Shown in pieces: positions 1-9,745 of a stretch of 64,000 bases of DNA. Where the stretch lies: positions 58,114,701 to 58,178,700 of the forward strand of contig CP154954.1 of NCBI GenBank assembly GCA_039621445.1, read 5' to 3'. How positions within the stretch are numbered: position 1 is the first letter of the stretch; each line of letters starts with the position of its first letter. The notes under the pieces were generated by a model. That model ran no database searches. It was not told where the DNA came from and saw only the letters and a list, made by a program, of their open reading frames with translations. The position numbers and the translations under genes were made by a program. This DNA is from Euglena gracilis (taxonomy: Eukaryota > Euglenida > Euglenophyceae > Euglenales).

Positions 1-600
1 AGAAAGGTTGTATCGGCGATTACCGAACAGAGCCTTCTGAGACCTGTATCCTTGCTTAAAGGTTGGCTAGGGGCCAGGAACAGTACTTTCACCGTGTTTC
101 ACGGCTCAGTACGATCCTCACCACCAGTCAACCACAGAGTTTCTCTGTGTGGAACGTCTGTGTAGGATCGTTGCCTAAATCTGCTACCAAGTGTACGTCC
201 AAAGCTTTCCCTTTTCCCCTTTTTGGAACTTTCTGTAAACGCCTTTCGCTTTCGCCTTGGTGCGCAGCCTACTTATGGTAGGGAAAAGTCTTTGGAGTAA
301 CGAAAAGTGGTTTTCCCCTTTTCTTCCCAATTCCCCAAGAAGCAAAGCACAAGGCAAGGATTCAGAAGTTTTCTTCTGAGATCAAAGTTGATTGTTCTGA
401 GGGTTTTTCCCTCTGACAAAACCAATGGTGAAACTTGGAGATTGTGAGAGTAAAGAATACCACCTGTGGGGGAAGGAGAGAAAAGTGCTGACGTGTCCAG
501 GGGCAGATCCCAGAAGGGTCTGCCACGATCTTACCAGCTGTGGGTTTCCACAGTGGTGCGACCGTCACAGAACCCACTCTGCAGATATCCTACAGAGCTG
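1..600. other. Unassigned left end
   Basis: No gene is recognised here. Open frames on both strands are 93 codons or shorter, lack known motifs and overlap one another. The base composition is more balanced than in the repeats to the right, so this could be an unrecognised exon, a UTR or old repeat. Confidence 0.4.
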
Positions 601-800
601 GGACGTGCCTGGTACACAGGTTACTCATTTCAAGGAAAAATGTCTTTATTCGGGTGTTTTACGGGGGTTCGCGACCATGAAGGAAGGGGTCCAGGTGGCC
701 AATTAGGCGGGGGTTAGGGGTAACCCCCACCCCTAATTGTACCCCCCACCCTAATTGGCCAGAAGGGGGGTCCAGGCCGCCCAGAGGGCGGCCAAAAAGG
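600..800. repeat. Dispersed repeat shared with 55190-55315
   Basis: The stretch with ACTCATTTCAAG, then CTTTATTCGGGTGTTTTACG, then GGTGGCCAATTAGG and CCTAATTGGCC recurs near 55190-55315 in a rearranged order. Similar CTAATTGR motifs occur around 56150 and 57030-57170. It contains short inverted CCAATTAG/CTAATTGG words. From 800 to 1010 there are only A/T homopolymers. Confidence 0.6.
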
Positions 801-1016
801 GGTGGAGGGGTTGGTAACTTGAAACATCCCAAATTTGGTGTCTTTCTCTGACCGAGGATGGGCAAAAAAAGCTAAAATTAAAGGCAAATTTTTTTTTGCC
901 CTGGACCCTCAATGGCGTTTTTTTTGTTTTTTTTTAAAAAAATGTTTTTTTTTTGACTTCGTTTTAAACGAAGTGCCAGCTATGCCACACTGGCTGCCAA
1001 CGAAGGGGATGGACGT

Positions 1017-1557
1017 TCATTCCATTTGTCTTGGATTGCTACCGGGGCATGGGTGCTGCGGCCCTTGCCTTCGTCGCTCTGTGGGTCCCTTAGGGGATTT
1101 TACCAGCAGCTTTCTTAGCTTCTTGGTGTCCACTGCGGGTCCACCCTGCTGATCTCCAAGGACTCCATGCATAAATCTTTTTCCATAATCCATCTGTTGG
1201 TCTTCTGGGCCTTGAGTTCTTCTTGGCCTCCAGCCCCATTGGAAATCTTGGGGGGGGCTGGTGGACCCCCCCCTTGTCCCCTTGAGGGAGGCAATTTGGG
1301 CCCCCCTAGCCCATCCTTTGCCCCACAAGGGCTAGGGCTGATTACTTTTTTCTGGGCCTTCTGGCCACAGTGGTCAAAGGACCGTGGCCGTCATTGGGGG
1401 GGTTTGTGCTGGGAAATTTCTGGGGTGGGGGTCTGGGGGGAAGAGCGGCCACGGTTTTCCACGTGTCGACCGCATCTCCGAGTTCTCCTGCTGCGGACAC
1501 CGCTCCAGGACTTCCGCGGCCATAGAATTCAAATTTCTTTTCCAAGGCATTGCTCAT
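1017..1557 (-). pseudogene. DIRS/PAT-type gag, 5' fragment (copy F)
   Basis: Read on the minus strand, an ATG at 1557 opens a frame beginning MSNALEKKFE followed by YGRGSPG and DGHG...VARRPRK. Near 1330 the frame passes into another that ends near 1017. The same N-terminus is seen in copy E (12804-13500) and copy C (from 13985), and the DGHG-P...RRPRK block also in copy D. This is therefore the 5' part of a gag-like ORF cut off from the rest of its element. The Gly- and Lys/Arg-rich composition suggests nucleic-acid binding. No RT, RNase H or YR of this family follows it. Confidence 0.65.
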
Positions 1558-1607
1558 TGAAGTCCAAAATGAAGTTTCATAATTGACTCTTCAATTCATG
1601 TCTGTCT

Positions 1608-1893
1608 GGATCCGCGCACAATGAAAGTGTTGCAAGCATCATCACGCCCAAGTCTGTTGTAGGTCATAGTATATACAGCGTGAGTCAACGTCCATAGACC
1701 GGTCAGTGCTGTCCACAAGAGAAACAGGCCCAGTCCGATGTATCATCAGGAGCAGGGAGAGTTTGAAATCTTTTGTGTTACTGGAGAGGTGAGAAACAGG
1801 TGATGGCACTGCCTAATTAAGGGGCGCGGATCTGTCGATCATAGGATCGTAGGATCCGCGCACAATGAAAGTGTTGCAAGCATCATCACGCCC
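1608..1893. repeat. 42-bp direct repeat pair at the 3' side of element B
   Basis: The 42-bp word starting GGATCCGCGCACAATGAAAG and ending ATCATCACGCCC is present at 1608-1649 and again at 1852-1893 in direct orientation. The segment just before the second copy carries GATCATAGGATCGTAGG, which resembles the end of repeat R (5303-5396, 10946-11035). The arrangement lies where a YR retroelement would carry its split direct repeats. Confidence 0.7.
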
Positions 1894-1898
1894 GCCGG

Positions 1899-3780
1899 CT
1901 AAGTGTGGAGGAGTCCGATATAACGGAGATGGTACCCACTGGAAAAGAGGAGGGACCACCGGGAAGTGATGTCGTCCGCTGTACGGGACCAGTCAACGTC
2001 CGACAAGCTCTTTCGTGATAGAGGGTCAGCGGGTTGTTAGGCAGATGGGCACCAGAGGAGGTGGGCTTGTAAGGGTTGTCGACGCAAGAGGTTCAAGAGT
2101 CGGCGGAGGATACGGCAAATGTGTGAGTTGGCCAAAGAAGGGCGGAAATTGGATAGTAGGTAGAGGGAGGCTAGGTTGTCACCAATGATGGTGACGGAGG
2201 ACCAATGGAGATGAGTCGCCAATCGGGCAGCGTACTCCAGGGCCAAGAGCTCGGCCTCCTGTTGGGATTGGGCGTGGAGTTTGTATCGTTGTATACGGCC
2301 ACCAAGAGAAGGAGAAAACAGGCCAATTTGGCAGATGTCAGCGACGTGTGCCGCGTCTACACAAAGGATGGGGTTAAAGAGAGGGGGACGGATGCAGTCA
2401 TGTGCTATCCAAGGGTTGAGGCCAAGGAGAAGAAGATGGAAAAGAGAACGTTTCATTTTTGGAAATGCGTGGTTGAGCCGTGGTGTGCTCCAGCGCGTGA
2501 GGTACCAGCTGCGCAACAGTAAGGTCGCACCTTGGTGGGGGCGTGCATACCACAGGAAGTATCCTGTAAGGTGGTCAATCATTTTTGGGAAGGTAGGTGT
2601 GGCAGAGCAAAGAATCGCAAGCGCAAAAGCTCGGGAAATGGCAGCTTCACAGTTGGAAATTGTGCGGGTGGTGAAGTTGATTTGCTTTCCAAGCCACTTG
2701 ATAGTCTGTGTGGGAGTGGTGACTGATTTTTTGGATATGAGTAGGGCCTGTGAGGTGAGGAAGTTTGAGATATGTGCAGTGATGGTGGCACAGGTATGAA
2801 AGTTTGATGAAACAATCAAGAGGTCGTCGTAGTAGCAGAAGAATCAAAATGAGGAGGAAGGGAAGATGCAAGGGAGTGTGGAGGTCGCTTGGTCAAGGAG
2901 ATGTAGAAGAGTTTGTTGAGCTAGGATGGGGGAGAGGTTCCAACCGAAGGGAAGGCATGGAAATCGTAGGGACTGGTAACGGAACATATTTTGAGCATCG
3001 GAGGGTAGGTGGATGCTCCAAAAGAAGTTCCGAAGGTCAAGAGTTGTGGCCCACATCTGTCCGGGGGCGTGGCGGGACATGAGACTGGCCAGGGAGGCGA
3101 TGTTGGGTAAGTCAAAACGGGGAGTGGGCTTGGAGAAGGTGTTAATCCAACGGAGGTCAGCAATAAAGGAGACTTTTTCAGAGGTTTTTGGGATGACGAA
3201 TGCCTGTAGGTTATTCCGTTGTAGGGCGGAATGGGGATGAGGCACGGTGGCATGAAGGAGGCCGTCTCGTTTGAGAGCAAAGAGGAGTGTGCTCGTGACA
3301 CGGTTGGGCTGTTGTTGAAGGTGGTCGGGCGGCTAGGAATACGTTATACGGTCCTGGAGGGCGGGCGGTACAAACCTAGTCCAAATGTGCGGCGGAATTG
3401 TGTAATGGCCGCTGGCTCCCAAGCCACGGGCTGCCATGGCATGTGTTGGCCTGGTTTGGCGGGTGGCGTCGTTGTAGTATTTGATGATGAGTAGAAGAAG
3501 CCAATTCACGGCGGTGAGGTGAAGGAGTAAATGCCATACTTGTTGGATCGTTATGGAAATTTGGCTATTTCACAAAAGGTAGCCATGTACGCCGATGAGC
3601 TGGCGGAGAAGGTGATAGAAGGTTTTCCTGGTTATTGGAAAGGGGAACGGTGAGGTGGAGAGGCGTCCTGCAAGGCCCCAAAGCTGGTTGCGTTTTGGGA
3701 AGTGGTGGTTGGCAGGGTGCTGGCGTTGTGCTGGCGCTTTTGAGGAATGCACTGTTAAGGGGTCCTTAACCAACAATTTG
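1899..3780 (-). pseudogene. Reverse transcriptase-RNase H of element B
   Basis: The coding order on the minus strand starts with a conserved upstream region (from about 3780, matching LWGVAGR... of copy A). RT finger and palm motifs follow (KVSFIADLRWIN near 3150, TTLDLRNFFWSI near 3040), then the catalytic CYYDDLLIVSS at about 2835-2805. RNase H follows with its first acidic residue in LCVDAA, then AELLALEYAARL and IIGDNLAS, and the end motif QPADPLSR. It terminates at a TAG at 1899. Breaks: a TGA replaces a tryptophan codon four residues before YYDD (copy A reads TGG), and a TAA lies inside the CPS.QPADPLSR motif (codon at 2037-2039). Frameshifts occur upstream. The RNase H catalytic aspartate kept here is lost in copy A. 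Confidence 0.85.
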
Positions 3781-3789
3781 ACCTAAATT

Positions 3790-4600
3790 GGCCTTGGGGC
3801 TTGGAAAATCACTGAAATTCCCATTTTTGGATTTCAGTCGAATTAAAAGTGCGGAAAAGGTTCTGTGGGTAGGCCTTTGAAGCCTGAACACCTATTTTGG
3901 CCTTTCCGGCCTTAACTGGCGAAATTTTCTGGACCAGTCGGCCGAATTTTTCCGGTCGGTAGGAACAGTGCAAATTCCTAGTTAAGCTAAGCCCGAAATC
4001 GAACCCCCCAATTCCAAACCCTATCTCACACACAGGGTTCTTTGTCCATACAATACACTGGTGAAGACTACAAAAAAAAATCAATTGTTTGTTCTTTGAA
4101 GAAACTGAATTTGACAAGAAAATCAATTTCAAGGTGATTTCGACAGGCTCAAAAGCCAAAAAACGAAAAGCTTGAAAACATTGAAAGAAGGCCGGCCAGC
4201 CCCCTCAAAACGGCCGAGGCCGAAGGATCCGAGAAAATAAGAACCAAAGAAAAGGGTTTTCAGCACCGTAGACGGGGAGTATGTTTTGGTACATACACCT
4301 TGGGGGAAAGGTCGTGCTGGGGAGGGCTGTTGGTGTTTCTGCAGAATTGTGGTCCACTGGAGCACTTGGGAAGAGCATGCTCCCGGCCGGAGATGAGCGG
4401 CAGTGTCCTGCTGCGTATCGTCCTTTGTGGTGCCATTTTGAGGGGCGTGGGGGCGAGTGTGCGGTCCGGTCAGCAACCGAGGGACGATGGCTACCGACGG
4501 CCTGCGCCAGGGGGTTGGCTTCGTTTGCCAGGAAACCCTTTGCGAATGGGGTGGGGTTGGTTTGGCTGCGTGTGGTGGCTTTGGGGTTACTGATCCGGAG
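3790..4600. other. Element B interior without recognised gene
   Basis: This lies between the RT region and the 2A ORF of copy B, where copy A has its Gag and tyrosine recombinase. Nothing in either strand resembles those proteins. Open frames of up to 135 codons exist but have no motif I recognise. It may be a foreign insertion or unrelated 5' sequence. Confidence 0.4.
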
Positions 4601-4602
4601 GT

Positions 4603-5184
4603 TCATGGCCAATAAAGCAGGAGTGGTTTCTGCAAAGTGGGAAGGAAGTCTTGGTTTGCGGGCATAGTCCCCTTCTTTTGGTGTAGGAGTCGGGGGAAAA
4701 CCGGTGGTGTCTGTTTATCGGAAGGTCCAGGGTTGGGGTGAACATCTCCACAACGCTGGAGTTGAAGGGAGGCCCGGTGTGGGTAGAGTTGGGAACCGAG
4801 CCAACAAGGGCCAAAACTGGCAGGGCATGGGGCCACAGCCAATCTTGGCCACAAGGGCAAGGGGTGGAAGGGTTTGAAGGGGTGGAAGGGAGATCTTTGG
4901 GCAAAGAATTCAGGGAGAGGGGTGCTGTCATAGTTTTGCAACGGGAAGGTTTTGGAGGGGTGGAAGGTGGGCTCAGACAGAAACATCCCAGTGGAAAGAT
5001 TTATGGGGCAGAGAATGGCAGGGGTGGAATTTGAGGGGTTGGTGTCAAAATGGGGAAAATAAAGGTGTTTGGCTGAAATTGGGGTTGGCAATGGGTGCAA
5101 AATTAGTGAAAGTGGGGTGTTGAATGCAAACAAAAGAACTGATAGGAGAAGTGTGAAGTGAGAAGGGGAACAACAACAATCCAC
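4603..5184 (-). CDS. First ORF of element B with hydrophobic N-terminus and 2A-like peptide
   Basis: A 193-codon frame starts at ATG 5184. Residues about 10-30 are strongly hydrophobic (HFTLLLSVLLFAF) and could act as a signal or membrane segment. A Pro/Phe-rich stretch follows. Residues 146-154 are GDVHPNPGP, a 2A-like ribosome-skipping motif of the type known at the N-terminus of many retrotransposon proteins. In the known mechanism the ribosome skips the bond between the last Gly and Pro and releases the upstream peptide. About 39 codons follow before the stop, so the downstream protein is truncated or continues in another frame. The role of the upstream peptide is unknown. Confidence 0.6.
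   Translation of the reverse strand: MDCCCSPSHFTLLLSVLLFAFNTPLSLILHPLPTPISAKHLYFPHFDTNPSNSTPAILCPINLSTGMFLSEPTFHPSKTFPLQNYDSTPLPEFFAQRSPFHPFKPFHPLPLWPRLAVAPCPASFGPCWLGSQLYPHRASLQLQRCGDVHPNPGPSDKQTPPVFPRLLHQKKGTMPANQDFLPTLQKPLLLYWP
4723..4749 (-). other. 2A-like peptide (GDVHPNPGP), element B
   Basis: Nine codons read GDVHPNPGP, preceded by LQLQRC. This fits the D-V/I-x-x-N-P-G-P core of 2A-like sequences, and the HP variant is frequent in transposon-encoded 2As. It lies in frame in the 4603-5184 ORF. Confidence 0.8.
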
Positions 5185-5302
5185 TCGCCTGGTCTCTTAT
5201 GTCTTTGTGTTCACACACACACTCTCTATATACAACACGCAGGTGGTTTGTCGCGATGATGCATCAGCGTAGGAACAAACTTGCCTGCTTTTGTGTGGGG
5301 AA

Positions 5303-5396
5303 GCGTTGCTTCCAAAGAAAGAAGCTGTAGAACGTGGAGGGGCGATTGAATTCGGTATCAGCAGATCTCGCGATCATAGATCGCTCGATCGTAGGG
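5303..5396 (-). repeat. Repeat R, copy between elements A and B
   Basis: About 93 bp starting GCGTTGCTTCCAAAGAAAG and ending ATAGATCGCTCGATCGTAGG are repeated at 10946-11035 with a single clear difference in the middle (CTG versus CCG). The copy serves as the 3' flank of A and the 5' leader of B, so A and B lie head to tail. The GATC-rich end is locally palindromic. Confidence 0.85.
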
Positions 5397-5437
5397 CAAC
5401 AACAACAATCCACTCGCCCCTCTGGATTGTGTGTGCA

Positions 5438-7230
5438 TTAAGGCTGTAGGGTGCCAATGAGTTGGAGCTGGGCCGATTGGTGGCATAATTGTTCCCAGAG
5501 GGCGTGCGCGGCGGCTACGGCCCGGATTACTTGAGTAGGGGAGGTGGGGATGGTGCGAGACAGGGGGTCCGATGGTTGTAGATGTGTGGGGCAGTGAAGT
5601 ACGTGGACCTGTAAACGAGACCATAAACACCTGTTTAAGATTCTGCGCGCCATGACAGATAGTGTTTTGTTGGAAAGGGCGGGTCGTAAGTGTGTGGCCA
5701 GCCAACAGGTGCCCAGGTTGTCCCCGATATATGTCAGAGCCCCCCAACCCAAACGTGCAGCAAGACGTGTGGCGGCTTCAAAAGCGGCGAACTCGGCGAT
5801 TTGTTGCGAGTGAACATCTACCCCGGCGCGAAGGAGCCTGCCTCCAAAAATGGGTGAGAAGAGTCCAATGATGTATTGGGCGTTGATGCATGCTGCACCA
5901 CCACAAATAACGGGAGTGAAGAAGGGGGCTGGGAGGATATGGTCGTAGGCCCGCCAAGGGTTACAAGCCAACACTGTGAGGTCCAAAATAGCCAGGGTCA
6001 TGCCAGAGGTTGGTCTGCTGCGGAATCGGGGACCATGCCACTTATGCATGTACCAGGAACGAAGTAAGGTGGTGACGCCTGTCAAGGGTCTGGTAGCCCA
6101 CAAGGCGTGCCCACAAATGACGTCAATACGTTTGGGGAAGACGGGGGAGTGGGAAATGAAAATATGACGTGCGATGAGATTCTGGAGGGTGGCCTGGGTG
6201 TTAGCGATGGTGCGAGCTTTGAGGTCAAAAACTTTTCCAACCCATGTGATGCTCTGTGTGGGTTGGAGGGTGGATTTCTGTGAGATGATCAGGTGTTGTC
6301 CACGGAGGAAAGTGCAGAACCATTGGGTCACAAGTTGGGTGAACTGTTCGCCGACACACAAAAGGAGTATATCGTCGTAGTAAACAAAGATCCAGAATGT
6401 GCAATGTAGGCGGTCACGAAAGGGGGCGGCCTGTATTCCTTGATGTAATAGGTCCTCCAGAGAGCGTTGGGCTAAGACAGGGCTTAAGTTCCAAAAGGTG
6501 GGGAGTCAAAGGTGAACCCTGTGGTCCGGAACAGGTTGCGGGCATGGTCGGGCAAGCGTAAGCTCCAGAAGAAGTTTGTTAAGTCCAACGTGGTCCCCCA
6601 CAAAACCTCCGGTCGTGTGGTGGGTAACGCGAAATGGGGTATGGGTTGTGGGCTGAGTGTGTTGATTCCCCGTAAGTCGGCGATGAAGGCGGCTTTTTCC
6701 GCAGATTTTGGTCGCAAAAGACCGAGAGGTTATCAGCGGAGCACCCGTAAGCAGGGGATACAGGGTAGGAAACCATCGCGGACCAAGGCATTGAGGAGAG
6801 TTCGGGTGACTGGTCCGGGCGGGCGAGGTTGGAATTTACCCTTTGGGGTAAAAGCGGCTATCTGTTGCGGCAGGCCCGTTGGAATGACGGAATCCCAAAT
6901 GTGTCGTGGTATGGGGTAACACCCGCGAAAGCCGAGGCCCTTTTCCGCCACATGGTGAGTAACAAGAGCTGGGGTGTGTTCGAAAGGGTAGTACTTAATC
7001 ATTAGGAGCAACAGCCAGGTGGTGAGATGTAGGCGAAAAAGGAGGGAGAGGAAGAAGTGCAGCGTAATGTCTATACAATGGGTTTGCCGGCGTTGGAAGA
7101 AGGCGTGCATGAGGAGGGTCAAGGAGTTGAAAATCTGGGTTCGGGTGAGAGGGTGCGGCAGGGGTTGCCGTAAGATGCGGCCGGCTACACCCCATAACCG
7201 CCTGCGCAACTTAGCGGAGGTGGTGCTGCG
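5438..7230 (-). pseudogene. Reverse transcriptase-RNase H of element A
   Basis: The upstream conserved region (LWGVAGRILRQ, with a hydrophobic stretch ending LLLLMIKYY) starts near 7230. RT motifs follow as EKAAFIADLRGIN (about 6700) and TTLDLTNFFWSL (about 6590), then, after a frame break near 6484, FVYYDDILLL (about 6385-6355). The continuous frame 6361-5438 carries the rest of the palm, STLQPTQSITWVGK, and an RNase H with FAAFEAATRLA, YIGDNLGTC and QPSDPLSR. The first RNase H acidic position reads CGGAA where copy B has CVDAA, so the expected catalytic Asp is a Gly here. RT frames change near 6720 and 6480. RT copies element RNA; RNase H removes the RNA strand. Confidence 0.88.
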
Positions 7231-7249
7231 GTTTTGCGGCCGGTCGGCA

Positions 7250-8212
7250 TCACAAAAGGTGTCTGGGGCGCGTGTTGTTCCGCGCTCCGGTGGTTTGTAG
7301 GACGGGGCGGTCGAAAAGGGATGTGGGCCAGAAGCAGAGCTGGTCCCCTGGCAGGAGGGTGAAGGTGCAGAGGTCGGAGCAGGGTGGCCAAGGTAGGTGC
7401 GGTGGCCAGGGCTGCGTCGTGTCGTCAAAGCCGATGTAGTGTTGTGCTGTACGGTGTGATGACCACCTGCACCAGAGGGCGAGGGTGTCCAGGGGGCAAC
7501 CAAACTGATGGAGGTATTTGGCTGTAGCCCGTCGGATGGAGTGGAAAGGGCAGTCTGCCGCTGGGGTCGTCTGGGTGACCTCCCCAAACCAGCGGTGGAG
7601 GAGGTGGTGCGGGAAGATGGGGTGGAGTGGTGCAGCTGTAGGTTGAGAGCGGAGGAGGAACGTACACCATGCCATGATGTACAAGGGGGGTGTACGGGAG
7701 ATACGGCCTTGTCGGTGTGGGGGTAGTTTTTCTGGGACGAATGAGATATGTGATGAGCCGGGGCCGAGGACGTGCAAGTCCACTGGTCGGATGGAGGCGC
7801 ATTCACCCGCCCGAAGACCGAGTGACAACGCCACAAGGACGGCAACAAGGGGCCGGAAGTCGCGCCGTTCCTGGCAACGTTGTGCGATGGGAATAAGGGC
7901 CGAGATGGGATACCACTTGCGCGCGGGTAAGGTGCGGAGCCGGTCGGCAGCGATGGAGGCGCGCCACCAAGTGGGTTCCGGCCGGAGTGGCGACCACTGG
8001 AGGGTGTAGAGGCATTGCAAGGCAGAGAGGATTCCCCTGATGGAGGAAGATGCGGCGCCCCTGCACGCCAGTTGGGAAATGTACGCTTCGACCAGGAGGC
8101 GAAAAGATGTGTCCGAAGGTAAGGTGGAGCGGAATTTGTGCAGGGCGAGAAATCTTTGGCGGTATGTTCGGAGGGTAGACGGGGCCCAGGATAAAGGATG
8201 GTGGACTGGAAG
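7250..8212 (-). CDS. Tyrosine recombinase of element A
   Basis: Continuous frame of 320 codons after a stop at 8213-8215. The true start is not evident because the first ATG (8020) would cut off the N-terminal domain. Residues about 10-70 resemble the SAM-like core-binding domain (STLRTYRQRFLALHKF, AYISQLACRGAASS, IRGILSALQCLY). The catalytic domain shows the first Arg in SLGLRAGECA (about residue 134), HSIRR with His 224 and Arg 227, a Trp/His in WCRWSSHR, and the nucleophile Tyr in QHYIGF (about 259). This is the complete R-HxxR-W/H-Y set, so the enzyme would recombine a circular DNA form of the element into the genome. It lies downstream of Gag and upstream of RT. Confidence 0.88.
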   Translation of the reverse strand, partial: LPVHHPLSWAPSTLRTYRQRFLALHKFRSTLPSDTSFRLLVEAYISQLACRGAASSSIRGILSALQCLYTLQWSPLRPEPTWWRASIAADRLRTLPARKWYPISALIPIAQRCQERRDFRPLVAVLVALSLGLRAGECASIRPVDLHVLGPGSSHISFVPEKLPPHRQGRISRTPPLYIMAWCTFLLRSQPTAAPLHPIFPHHLLHRWFGEVTQTTPAADCPFHSIRRATAKYLHQFGCPLDTLALWCRWSSHRTAQHYIGFDDTTQPWPPHLPWPPCSDLCTFTLLPGDQLCFWPTSLFDRPVLQTTGARNNTRPRHLL

Positions 8213-8406
8213 TCAGAGGGCGGAGGGGGGTGAAGGAGAAGCTGGCATTGCTCGAGGATGGCATCCCAAGCAAAGTCGGCTGGCAGGGGGTTTGGGTTTT
8301 TGGCAGCGGGGGTTGTAGCCGGTTGGCGTTCAGGTGACGTTGCGGGTCGTGAGGGAGGGGATTGGGGGTCGGGTGCAAGGGTGGGGCCCGTTGGCCCCCC
8401 AACCCG

Positions 8407-9561
8407 TCAATATTTGTGCTGTTCTGCGGGACAGTCCCAGTGCCAGTGTGGCACTTGGCACCGAAAGCAAGGTTTTGGGGGAGGGAAAGAGACGTCCCAC
8501 AATGGTCCATCCTTGGCCACGTAAAATTTTCTCCCCTCCAGGTAGGCAAACTTAGTCATGCCTCTACAAGTGCGTTCCTCGACCACCTGGCCACCCTTTC
8601 TGAGTACGTCGTCGGCGGTGAAGGGGGCAGGAGGATGAAATGTGGAGCGGGGGCGGTTTTGTGCGGAGTTTGTCGGCGGTGTACGAGTAGACGCACTGTC
8701 CTGGGAGAAACCACCGAAACGTTCTTTGTTGCGGAAGTAGGCGCGAATCATGGTGTTCCAAAGTGGTATGAGGTGGGATGTCTTGTCTTCAGAGATATCC
8801 GAAAAGGCATTATGGAAAGCCGAGGCCATCTCGCGCATCCAAATGGCAGTGTCTTGCAGGTCACGGAAGCTGTCGCAGAACCACTCCTCCGTGATTGGGG
8901 TGGAAAAGTTACGTTCCAGCTTCAGCTTGGCCAGCTCAGTGCGGAGGGCGAGCAACTCCGAGTTTTGTGGGCGAGCTTCCCAAACAAAGTTATTGTGTTG
9001 GTGTAGGATGGTGGATTCGGTGTACAGTTCATAGGCGCAGCACTTCATCAAAAAGTCCGGGATGTCCGGGCTCAATCCAGTGCTCACAAGTAATTGGGCA
9101 ACCCAATCTGAAGGCCACTCGGAGGATCTGCTTTTAAGGTTAACGACAGCCCGGGCAAGTTGGACGGAATCGGCCACGGCGATGAAATCCGTAGCACAAG
9201 CGCTGACGAATGTGGTGAATGGCATTGTCGTCGGTCCCGGGTTGCTTTCAACGTCTCCACATTGCAACAAGGCTGTCCCATGTCTGCTGACGGCTCCAAG
9301 CGCAACGTTGTCGCAAAAGAAGACGAACACGGGCCATGGCGGGGGGGGCGGAGGAGGTGCGTCCCGCGAAACCGGAACATGGCTTGTGCAGGAATACGGA
9401 AAGGGAACTGGGTGAGGCGATGCAGAAAGGCCAGCGTGGGGGCGTGTAACGCTGGTACAAGCAGCAACATGCGGCATGGCCATAGCAAGAGGTAGTGTAG
9501 TACAAGAGGAAGGAGGCGAAATGGTGGGTCGGCCCACAAGATTCCGTGTAATTCGGACCAA
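8407..9561 (-). CDS. Gag-like protein of element A with 2A-like peptide and CCHC knuckle
   Basis: Open frame of 384 codons. Residues 1-101 are the out-of-frame or distal part of the preceding methyltransferase-like region, including a Pro run coded by a C homopolymer. Residues 102-110 are GDVESNPGP, a canonical 2A core, so the mature Gag would begin at the following Pro. The body contains LVSTGLSPDIPDFLMKC and a probable helical or coiled segment around ELLALRTELAKLKLERN. The C-terminus ends with a zinc knuckle C365-x2-C368-x3-H372-x4-C377, spaced one residue tighter than the classic CX2CX4HX4C, suggesting RNA binding. The stop follows seven residues later, and the recombinase begins about 195 nt downstream. 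Confidence 0.82.
   Translation of the reverse strand: MVRITRNLVGRPTISPPSSCTTLPLAMAMPHVAACTSVTRPHAGLSASPHPVPFPYSCTSHVPVSRDAPPPPPPPWPVFVFFCDNVALGAVSRHGTALLQCGDVESNPGPTTMPFTTFVSACATDFIAVADSVQLARAVVNLKSRSSEWPSDWVAQLLVSTGLSPDIPDFLMKCCAYELYTESTILHQHNNFVWEARPQNSELLALRTELAKLKLERNFSTPITEEWFCDSFRDLQDTAIWMREMASAFHNAFSDISEDKTSHLIPLWNTMIRAYFRNKERFGGFSQDSASTRTPPTNSAQNRPRSTFHPPAPFTADDVLRKGGQVVEERTCRGMTKFAYLEGRKFYVAKDGPLWDVSFPPPKPCFRCQVPHWHWDCPAEQHKY
9232..9258 (-). other. 2A-like peptide (GDVESNPGP), element A, second of two
   Basis: Nine codons fit the D-V-E-x-N-P-G-P consensus exactly, preceded by ALLQC. It lies in frame in the Gag ORF and would separate Gag from the upstream methyltransferase-like protein by ribosome skipping. 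Confidence 0.9.
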
Positions 9562-9745
9562 CGCTGCTGAAAGGCATCAGAGCTGGCGGTCCAGAATTTT
9601 GGTGCCCTGGCGTTATGTGGGGCAGCGAACAGGTCGAACCTGGGATATGGGACACCGAAATGTGCCGCCGCAGAGAGGATGAGTCTATATTCCAAAGCGT
9701 AGTCGTCCCGGTCCCCCAATGGCTCCGGCGAGACAAGGGGGGGGT
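9340..9745 (-). pseudogene. Dam-type N6-adenine methyltransferase-like domain of element A
   Basis: The frame open over 9827-9084 reads YALEYRLILSAAAHFG, FDLFAAPHNARAPKFW, then ILWADPPFRLL and a hydrophobic MLLLVPALH. The D-x-F-A...N plus DPPF arrangement matches the methyltransferase-like domain carried by DIRS-type YR retroelements; compare TDLFASPGNKKLPQF and YATPPWSVI in copy C. DPPF would correspond to the DPPY/F/W catalytic motif of N6-adenine methyltransferases. C-runs at about 9737-9744 and about 9340-9350 put the domain out of frame with the 2A peptides before and after it. One-base corrections in each run would give 2A-methyltransferase-2A-Gag. Unlike in C and D, the domain lies upstream of Gag. 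Confidence 0.65.

Larger units (their letters stand above)
1608..5396 (-). mobile_element. YR-retroelement family, decayed copy B
   Basis: Read right to left this copy has repeat R (5303-5396), an ORF with a 2A-like peptide (4603-5184), about 0.8 kb without recognisable coding, a reverse transcriptase-RNase H region (3780-1899), and the 42-bp direct repeats. Its RT-RNase H protein is clearly homologous to that of copy A but divergent in sequence. Compared with A, the tyrosine recombinase, the methyltransferase-like domain and the CCHC Gag are missing, so B is an internally deleted or heavily diverged relative. At least two in-frame stops show it is inactive. Confidence 0.7.

Noticed and set aside
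1-310. Possible rRNA or tRNA at the left end
   Set aside because: No rRNA core motif, tRNA cloverleaf or CCA/T-loop pattern could be found.
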